From Sedimentisphaerales bacterium (GTDB lineage: Bacteria; Planctomycetota; Phycisphaerae; Sedimentisphaerales; Anaerobacaceae): a DNA stretch of 6,806 bases. The stretch is from positions 1 to 6,806 of the forward strand of contig JAFGTU010000155.1 in assembly GCA_016933985.1 (NCBI GenBank), given 5' to 3'. The position numbers and the translations under genes are program-made. Positions 1 through 5,000 of the stretch are shown piece after piece (within the stretch, counting starts at the first letter, position 1; the number at the start of each line of letters is the position of its first letter). The notes below the pieces were generated by a model. It did no database searches. It was not told the DNA's origin and saw only the letters and a list, made by a program, of their open reading frames with translations.

Positions 1-479
1 GCTGCTCGGCATTATGGTTCTGCCTCACCCTGCAAGCAACAGGCGGAACCTTAATCACCCACGAAATAGACGACTACCGCGCCTCCCTGGCCCGCAGCAA
101 CTTCAAACGCGCAGGCATTGAACACCTCGTAACACTCGTCGAAGGCGACGCACACAAGACCATTAAAGACATAAAGGGTCCTATAGACATCCTCTTCCTC
201 GACGCCGACAAATCAGGCAACCTCGACTACCTCAACAAGCTACTCCCTCTAATCCGCCCCGGCGGCCTAATCATAGCACACAACACGACCGACCGCGCAG
301 AAGAGATGAAAGACTACATAGAAGCAATAACCACAAACCCCAGCCTCGAAACAGTCTTCCTGCACAAAAACGACCAGGGAATAGCCCTGACACTAAAAAA
401 ACGCCGGACAAAGGAAGACAAGCCGTTACCTGCATTTCCCTCCAAACAAGCTAATAACACGCTCCAGGAAGCGCGGTAA
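1..479 (+). CDS. SAM-dependent O-methyltransferase, family 3 (5' truncated)
   Basis: Class I methyltransferase of the catechol / caffeoyl-CoA O-methyltransferase family, which moves a methyl group from SAM to a hydroxyl, usually with a divalent metal. Only the C-terminal 158 residues are present; the first complete codon is at 3 and the stop is TAA 477-479. The visible part begins in the segment after the glycine-rich SAM loop (SALWFCL). It continues with the acidic strand-2 end (THEIDD), the strand-4 motif DILFLDADKSGNLDYL (metal Asp in LDADK, codons from 201) and the strand-5 stretch IRPGGLIIAHN (about 252-284). Family members normally have Asp-Asn here as metal ligands; this one reads His-Asn (279-284). 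The usual family end would be near IALTLKK (about 380-402). The remaining 25 or so Lys/Pro/Gln-rich residues coincide with a repeat also found after the gene at 1492, so the tail looks acquired. The physiological substrate cannot be told. Confidence 0.85.
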   Translation, partial: CSALWFCLTLQATGGTLITHEIDDYRASLARSNFKRAGIEHLVTLVEGDAHKTIKDIKGPIDILFLDADKSGNLDYLNKLLPLIRPGGLIIAHNTTDRAEEMKDYIEAITTNPSLETVFLHKNDQGIALTLKKRRTKEDKPLPAFPSKQANNTLQEAR

Positions 480-500
480 GCCGGCACAAAGTTCTCTCGG
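377..500 (+). repeat. Dispersed repeat, copy A
   Basis: The segment from GGGAATAGCCCTGACACT at 377 matches the segment from 4666 in the same orientation. Over the best 50 or so bases (405-455 against 4701-4751) about three quarters of positions agree by eye, including GGAAGACAA, CCTGCAT and CTCCAAAC. Weaker similarity continues to about 500 (AAGCCGGCA-CAAAGT against AAGCCGACATGAAGT). This copy straddles the 3' end of the methyltransferase gene and supplies its C-terminal tail. No clear palindrome or transposase is visible inside it. The exact right-hand edge is uncertain. Confidence 0.65.
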
Positions 501-825
501 CGGCTGCGATGTAGTCCACGACATATTTGCGGTATTGCGGATCCGGATAAAGCTCGGCCCGAACATCGAAACAATCTCTCTCCACAGAAAGAACAAGGCT
601 CACACCGATTCAGATTTGATCACGGATAGTACGTTTTTCCAAAGTTTTTCCCGAGAACCGCCAAGCTCGTAAAGTCTTGTAAATAAAGAAGTAATCGACT
701 TTAGACGGGTAGACGCTTGCCCGAATTCCCGGAAAATATGAAAATCTTGCCGGATTCTCCTTGACAGAACATGTGCTATTTTGTTCACTATACAAAACTA
801 TAGTATAACTTAGGACACTATTACT
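480..825. other. Intergenic stretch; no confident gene
   Basis: No plus-strand gene is supported here. The left end carries the tail of repeat copy A, and the right end (761-825) is AT-rich and promoter/operator-like. On the minus strand there are two short open frames: 788 to 600 (GTG start, 62 residues, helix-forming composition) and 603 to 451 (GTG start, 50 residues, containing DVRAELYPDPQYRKYVVDYI). They overlap by 4 bases (GTGA), as coupled genes do. Neither has a visible Shine-Dalgarno, neither family is recognised, and the second runs 29 bases into the methyltransferase gene on the opposite strand. They could be small genes, remnants of a lost minus-strand gene, or chance. No tRNA or clear terminator hairpin was seen. 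Confidence 0.5.
761..825 (+). promoter_or_regulatory. Candidate promoter/operator region for the gene at 826
   Basis: A perfect -35 TTGACA lies at 761-766, but no good -10 sits at the usual distance. TTGTTC (781-786) with TATAAC (804-809) at 17 bp is an alternative core that would leave only about 10 bases of leader. The region holds GAAC (767-770) and GTTC (783-786) as inverted half-sites 12 bp apart, ACTATA at 787-792 and again at 797-802 (10 bp, one helical turn), the palindrome ACTATAGT (797-804), and TATAC...GTATA arms (789-793 / 803-807). A weak AGGA (812-815) lies 10 bases before the ATG. Such symmetry suits autoregulation by a dimeric winged-helix protein, but this is inference. Confidence 0.4.
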
Positions 826-1473
826 ATGAAGCCACTCACAAACAGGCAAGCCACGGTATTGGAATTCGTAGCCGACTACCGCAACAACAGAGGATTCCCG
901 CCAACACTTAGAGAAATCGGCGAGGCAACCGGCCTTCCCAATATCAGCGCCGTCCGAGGGCACATACAGGCATTGATCAAGAAGGGCTATATCACCAAAG
1001 ATGCGGACAAAGCAAGGTCGATTTGCATCGTCCGCGCGCCTTCGGCCTTCAGCAAGCTCAAGCGACAACTCCATGAATTCGTCCGCACCGACGAAGGCGT
1101 ATTCCACAAGATTGTCTATGGAGTGGCGCTGGCGGCTCGCAAACGAAGGACCCATTTCGCCGGCAGGAAGGGACAATGGCTCGATGAAGCTCTCGAAAAG
1201 AGGGCGGTTGAGCACGGCTGGACATTCCTGCGAAAGGAAATCCATCCCGACCACATTGTCCTTGTTCTTGAGGTATGGCCCAATCACTCCCCGGAACTCG
1301 TCGTATCGAGAATACGCCAGAGCGGCAATAGGATTCGATTGCGGCACGCAATGCACTTCCCCGGAGGATCGCTTTGGGCCAAGGGCTATGTCGCTACCAC
1401 CAACCTCGAAAGCCTCGATGAAATGGTATGCCAACTGGTGCAGGAAACTCCGTCAGTTCTCAACGACACCTAA
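826..1473 (+). CDS. LexA-type wHTH fused to degenerate IS200/Y1 transposase-like domain
   Basis: A 215-residue predicted DNA-binding protein. Residues 1-69 match the LexA DNA-binding domain end to end: the MKPLTNRQATVLEFV start, GFPPTLREIGEATG, a recognition helix around NISAVRGHIQALIKKG, and the ARSICIV wing. The LexA S24 peptidase half (Ala-Gly cleavage site, Ser/Lys dyad) is absent. From about 93 to 212 the sequence instead follows the IS200/IS605 TnpA (Y1, HUH) layout: an R-K-R-R stretch (105-108), EHGWTFLRKEIHPDHIVLVLEV (129-150 region), P-N-H-S-P-E-L-V-V, FPGGSLWAKGYVATTNL (178-194) and a final V-C-Q-L-V-Q. The HUH motif is H143-I-V145 (second His lost), and C202 stands where TnpA has its nucleophilic Tyr (YIxxQ). 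It is therefore probably not an active transposase but a regulator or DNA-binding protein. ATG 826 was chosen because it gives the exact LexA N-terminus. The gene is followed 18 nt later by the beta-helix gene, probably in one operon. The wHTH call is strong; the Y1 call is by motif reading only. Confidence 0.85.
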   Translation: MKPLTNRQATVLEFVADYRNNRGFPPTLREIGEATGLPNISAVRGHIQALIKKGYITKDADKARSICIVRAPSAFSKLKRQLHEFVRTDEGVFHKIVYGVALAARKRRTHFAGRKGQWLDEALEKRAVEHGWTFLRKEIHPDHIVLVLEVWPNHSPELVVSRIRQSGNRIRLRHAMHFPGGSLWAKGYVATTNLESLDEMVCQLVQETPSVLNDT

Positions 1474-1477
1474 GAAT

Positions 1478-1484
1478 AAGGAGA
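1478..1484 (+). promoter_or_regulatory. Strong Shine-Dalgarno for the gene at 1492
   Basis: AAGGAGA lies 7 bases before ATG 1492, within the 18-base gap after the stop codon at 1471-1473. It fixes the start of the beta-helix gene. No promoter fits in the gap, which supports co-transcription with the upstream regulator. Confidence 0.8.
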
Positions 1485-1491
1485 ACACAAA

Positions 1492-4400
1492 ATGCGAATC
1501 GTTCACGCCAACAAGATTGATGAGTCAAAGACGCCGAGCCGTCAAGACGCAAATGCCGTCCGACACTTCCTCGCCCAACCGGGACACAAAATCACCAACG
1601 CCGTTGTTCTTGGCCTTCTCCCCCTACTCTGTGCCACGTCGTCGTTGCCGCCAGCCACCAAAGCAGCCCCTCCAAACATACTGCGAGTGGCCGCTGATGG
1701 AACCGCCGAGTTCAAATCCATACAAGCAGCAATCGACAAGGCAAAACCAGGCTCAGTCATCGAAATAGAGCCCGGCCGATACCAAGAACGCGTTAAGATA
1801 AACAAGCCCCTCACCCTGGCAGGCGCAGGCTGGAACAAAACTACACTTATTGCCGGAGGCCTCAAAGCGAATGAATTCGAACAAATGCAAAATATCCTCA
1901 ATCTGAAAATGTACAGCGCCAAGTCGCAGGAGCAGCGAGACGCGGTCAACAAGGAATTCGAACAGTTCGACAGTAAATGCCGCACGCCGACCTTGCTCGT
2001 CACCGACACCAGTGACGTCGTCATAAAGGACCTCAAGCTCACCCTCCCGGCACAGCACAGTGATCGAGAAACCTCCGCAAACATAGTCGAGTTCAGCGGC
2101 GCCCAGGCGACAATGTCCGGTTGCGCGGTCATGGCCGGGGCCGTGCACGGCATCCAAGTTTATAACGGCTCAAATGTAGAGATCAGGGGCTGTCTTGTCG
2201 CAGCGGTATGGAATACGGGAATTGCTGTAGTAGGCGGGGATGCGCCCGGTTCGGCGAAAATCATTGATTGCGATATTCGCAATTGTCACCATCGTGGCAT
2301 CACTATCGGCCAAGGCGTCGGTTCGGCTGTTGTCGAACGCTGTCGCATTTCAGGCTCGGCATGGCATGGCATCCGCTACGACCACACATCGCCGACGATT
2401 ACGGATAACCTCATATTCGAGAACGCCCGCTCGGGCATTTACGCCTCCGGCCAAACCGCGGCAACTGTCACAAACAACGTCTTCTACGACAACGAGATGA
2501 CGGGAATGAGCTGCTGGTTTCTCAATCGCGATACAATCGAGGGCAACACCTTCGTCGACAACATGCGTTCCGGCCTGGAGGTCCTCGGCGCATCCAAGCC
2601 GACCATCCGAAAGAACATTTTCGCCGCCAATCCAAGGGGCGTTTTCTGTGGCAGCATAGGAAGCGATTCACCCGACGCAACATCCGACGGTCTCGTGACT
2701 CTCGAGCACAACATCTTCTGGGACAACAAAGAACGCACCGAGTGGTGGCGTCCCGGGCCCGATGGCGCCGAATCCGTCAAGGAGGAGATTCATCTTAACG
2801 AAGACGCCGGCAACATTGACACAGACCCGCTCTTTGTAGATTCGCTAAACAACGAATTTTCCCTCAAGCCCGACTCCCCTGCGCGGCGTGAGAAGATCGG
2901 GGCCGCGGATCCCATCAAGCTCGCCGGCCCTTGGCCCCTCCAGCCCGAAGAGATTGCGATTATCCCCCAGGCCCGAACACGCGATTACAGGCAATGGAAC
3001 AAGCAGGGCCACGATGCAATAGCCGCCGAAACGTCACGCACCGACATCGAAATACCGAGCCCCCCCGCCGCTTCCGAGCCCTTTACCGCGACAGTGCAAC
3101 TAAAGGACGGCCTGCATATCAGGGCCTTCATCGACGGCTCCGACTACATCAAAATTCGAGGAGACAGCCTTTGGTACCAGCATAAAACATGGGACCTCCC
3201 CGGCAAATGGCGAGACAGGGGCAGGAACATCACACACGATGAGCCGACGTATATCAACGGCAATTCCTGGATGCCGGAATGGGAAGACCGCATATCAAAA
3301 CCATATCGACTGCCGCAAACCGCCCTGCCGCTGGAAACGAGCGATAGCATTGAATGCATGAAAATCGCTGGCCGGGGATCGGTCTCGGTCACCGAAACGC
3401 CGAAACCCGAAAACGACTACACACTTTCAATCTTCCTCGACGACAGCCGCTACAACGCGGCCCAGTGGTACGAATTCGCCGTCCGATGGGGACTGGGTGA
3501 TCCGCAACAATGGAATAAGCTTGCCCAGACCTCAGCGCCGCCCGCCGAGAAGCCTGTTTCCAACCCCATCCAGACGCCTCCCGCCGGCAAAAGCCCCTTG
3601 CAGCGGCTTATTGATGCTGCTCAGCCCGGCCAGACTGTGACAATCCCAAAAGGCGTCCAGACCGAGCCGATCGTGATTGACAAACCCATTGTTCTGAAAG
3701 GCGAGTCAAGAACGAATTGTGTCTTCGAGGTTACCGCCGACTGCCCCGCGATCTTCGTTGACACCAAAGGCAAGGGCATCGTCACGATTGAAGCAGTCAC
3801 GATTAAATGGCAGCTTGCAACAAGCGACAGATCTGAGTATCCGTTTGCGGTGGCCGTAAAGGACGCCAAGACGCAGGTGAGGAACTGCTGTTTCCTGCCA
3901 CTGGGCGATTTCAAGCGATGCCCCGTCGCCATAAGATCGCTCGGCTTCTCTGAACTCGCCATCGATACCTGCAGATTCGAAGGCTACGAATATACGGTAT
4001 GCTTCGGCGAGGGCACAAAAGGAGAAATTCGAGACAGTCTCGTAATCAACAGCGGACACCAGGGAATCTCCCTGTATTCCGGCGCAACTGCGAATATCAC
4101 GCGCAACGTAGTGACCGGCTCGAAGTATCACGGCGTCCGCAGCACAGGCGGCACCGTCAATATGAACGACAACCTGATCATCAACAACGCCAACAGGGGC
4201 GTGTACCTCGGTAATAAGAGCGCAGCCGGCGTCATAGCCAATAACGTCATAATCGGCAATGCCACTGGGATCAGCGGCTTTGCCCGGTCGCAGGTGAAGA
4301 TTGAAAACAACATTATCGCCGATTCGACTTACGCAGCCGTTGGAATGCGCGATTCATGCAGCCTCACGATTCGCGACAATATCCTCGCCGGCAACCAGCG

Positions 4401-4674
4401 AGGCTGCATCGTGTTTGAAGAGGGCGGCAAGGGCGCCAACTCTCTCTCCAGAAACCTCTTCTGGCAAAATGAGGCTGATACGGAGAACCTGGACAAGCCG
4501 ACCGACGCCATAGACGCAGACCCGTGTTTTGCAGATGCCAAAGCAGGAGATTTCTCATTGAAGCCCGGACCAGCCCTCCAGAGCAAACAAGGCCTTGCCG
4601 ATCCGAAGCCCTTCACTGCTCTTTGGCAAAGATGGAGCAACCGCACGAACAAGAGCGAACCGTCCGGGAATTAA
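1492..4674 (+). CDS. Exported protein with two parallel beta-helix domains
   Basis: A 1060-residue protein, probably secreted or surface-attached. An unusually long polar N-region (1-33) precedes a hydrophobic segment (about 34-52, TNAVVLGLLPLLCATSS), read as a signal peptide or anchor. Domain 1 (about 64-470) is a right-handed parallel beta-helix of the pectate-lyase-like/NosD type. It opens with FKSIQAAIDKAKPGSVIEIEPG, carries many N-x-[IVF]-x-x-N-x-x-[TS]-G turns, and closes with DTDPLF (444-448) and FSLKPDSPA (456-464). A different middle region (about 490-690) has IDGSDYIKIRGDSLWYQHKTW (547-567) and PTYINGNSWMPEW (585-597), probably a beta-sandwich of unrecognised family. Domain 2 (about 700-1040) repeats the plan: LQRLIDAAQPGQTVTIPKG, then helix turns, then DADPCF (1008-1013) and FSLKPGPA (1021-1028). 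Such folds usually bind or cleave polysaccharide, but no catalytic set is identifiable. It follows the LexA/Y1-like gene with its own strong ribosome site. Confidence 0.85.
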   Translation: MRIVHANKIDESKTPSRQDANAVRHFLAQPGHKITNAVVLGLLPLLCATSSLPPATKAAPPNILRVAADGTAEFKSIQAAIDKAKPGSVIEIEPGRYQERVKINKPLTLAGAGWNKTTLIAGGLKANEFEQMQNILNLKMYSAKSQEQRDAVNKEFEQFDSKCRTPTLLVTDTSDVVIKDLKLTLPAQHSDRETSANIVEFSGAQATMSGCAVMAGAVHGIQVYNGSNVEIRGCLVAAVWNTGIAVVGGDAPGSAKIIDCDIRNCHHRGITIGQGVGSAVVERCRISGSAWHGIRYDHTSPTITDNLIFENARSGIYASGQTAATVTNNVFYDNEMTGMSCWFLNRDTIEGNTFVDNMRSGLEVLGASKPTIRKNIFAANPRGVFCGSIGSDSPDATSDGLVTLEHNIFWDNKERTEWWRPGPDGAESVKEEIHLNEDAGNIDTDPLFVDSLNNEFSLKPDSPARREKIGAADPIKLAGPWPLQPEEIAIIPQARTRDYRQWNKQGHDAIAAETSRTDIEIPSPPAASEPFTATVQLKDGLHIRAFIDGSDYIKIRGDSLWYQHKTWDLPGKWRDRGRNITHDEPTYINGNSWMPEWEDRISKPYRLPQTALPLETSDSIECMKIAGRGSVSVTETPKPENDYTLSIFLDDSRYNAAQWYEFAVRWGLGDPQQWNKLAQTSAPPAEKPVSNPIQTPPAGKSPLQRLIDAAQPGQTVTIPKGVQTEPIVIDKPIVLKGESRTNCVFEVTADCPAIFVDTKGKGIVTIEAVTIKWQLATSDRSEYPFAVAVKDAKTQVRNCCFLPLGDFKRCPVAIRSLGFSELAIDTCRFEGYEYTVCFGEGTKGEIRDSLVINSGHQGISLYSGATANITRNVVTGSKYHGVRSTGGTVNMNDNLIINNANRGVYLGNKSAAGVIANNVIIGNATGISGFARSQVKIENNIIADSTYAAVGMRDSCSLTIRDNILAGNQRGCIVFEEGGKGANSLSRNLFWQNEADTENLDKPTDAIDADPCFADAKAGDFSLKPGPALQSKQGLADPKPFTALWQRWSNRTNKSEPSGN

Positions 4675-4795
4675 GCCCTGACCCTAAAAAACAACGCCGG
4701 CTGACGGAAGACAACCCGGCCCCTGCATCTCTCTCCAAACGGGCTAACAAAAAAGCCGCGAAAGCACGCCAAGCCGACATGAAGTCGTATATGCC
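4666..4795 (+). repeat. Dispersed repeat, copy B
   Basis: Partner of copy A at 377, in direct orientation and about 4.29 kb away. It begins GGGAATTAAGCCCTGACCCT, overlapping the last codons and stop of the beta-helix gene, and runs through GGAAGACAA, CCTGCATC and CTCTCCAAAC into weaker similarity near 4795. In the frame matching copy A it would read KKQRRLTEDNPAPASLSKRA, against KKRRTKEDKPLPAFPSKQA in the methyltransferase tail. Here it lies after the stop rather than inside the gene. Confidence 0.65.
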
Positions 4796-4919
4796 GCCGA
4801 CATTCCTCGCCCGGCAAGGAAAACAACTGAGCCTGTCCGCAGATCCAATATTCAAGCCCGTAGAACGCCCTTTTCGGCCTTTTTATGCCACCCGGCTTCT
4901 TGAGTCGGACGGAAAATTG

Positions 4920-4948
4920 TTGAAATCTCGACGACACTTTTGTATTAT
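4920..4948 (+). promoter_or_regulatory. Sigma70-like promoter for the gene at 5001
   Basis: -35 TTGAAA (4920-4925) and -10 TATTAT (4943-4948) are separated by exactly 17 bp. Each box differs from consensus by one base. Transcription would start near 4955, leaving a leader of about 45 bases. This indicates that the downstream gene is transcribed independently of the beta-helix gene. Confidence 0.6.
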
Positions 4949-4986
4949 AGGACGTGTGTGAACAGCAATTTTCCTGTTAAACATAT

Positions 4987-4992
4987 AGGAGA
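4987..4992 (+). promoter_or_regulatory. Shine-Dalgarno for the gene at 5001
   Basis: AGGAGA lies 8 bases before ATG 5001, at standard spacing. Together with the signal peptide that follows, it fixes this start. Confidence 0.8.
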
Positions 4993-5000
4993 AAGCCCGG

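Larger units (their letters stand above)
4675..5000 (+). other. Intergenic stretch with repeat copy and promoter
   Basis: No confident gene. The left part is repeat copy B and the right part is the promoter and leader of the gene at 5001. A plus-strand frame stays open from 4632 to 4961 (109 residues, Lys/Arg-rich), but it overlaps the end of the beta-helix gene, lacks a ribosome site and matches no family known to me. No good Rho-independent terminator is visible; the T-run near 4880-4886 has no convincing stem before it. Short inverted arms AACAG and CTGTT (about 4960-4978) lie in the leader of the next gene. Confidence 0.5.

Noticed and set aside
610..1434. Long minus-strand open frame (274 residues) opposite the LexA-like gene
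   Set aside because: The plus strand carries a LexA domain matching from its first residue, a good context and a downstream partner; the antisense frame has no recognisable domain and is a shadow of its codon pattern.
826..1473. Calling this gene lexA, the SOS repressor
   Set aside because: Only the DNA-binding half matches; there is no S24 peptidase, no Ala-Gly cleavage site and no Ser/Lys dyad, so RecA-driven self-cleavage is not supported.
826..1473. Active IS200-family insertion sequence
   Set aside because: Second HUH His and catalytic Tyr positions are substituted, there is an N-terminal wHTH fusion, and no subterminal hairpins or tnpB/omega-RNA are visible nearby.
1001..1768. Plus-strand open frame of 255 residues overlapping two genes
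   Set aside because: Low-complexity Ser/Arg/Pro-rich translation out of frame with two well-supported genes.
4870..4890. Rho-independent terminator at the T-run after the beta-helix gene
   Set aside because: The T-run is not preceded by a stable GC-rich stem; only 3-5 bp pairings can be drawn.
4632..4961. Possible 109-residue plus-strand gene after the beta-helix gene
   Set aside because: No ribosome site, starts inside the preceding gene, Lys/Arg-rich with no recognisable domain; its length is explained by stop-poor repeat DNA.
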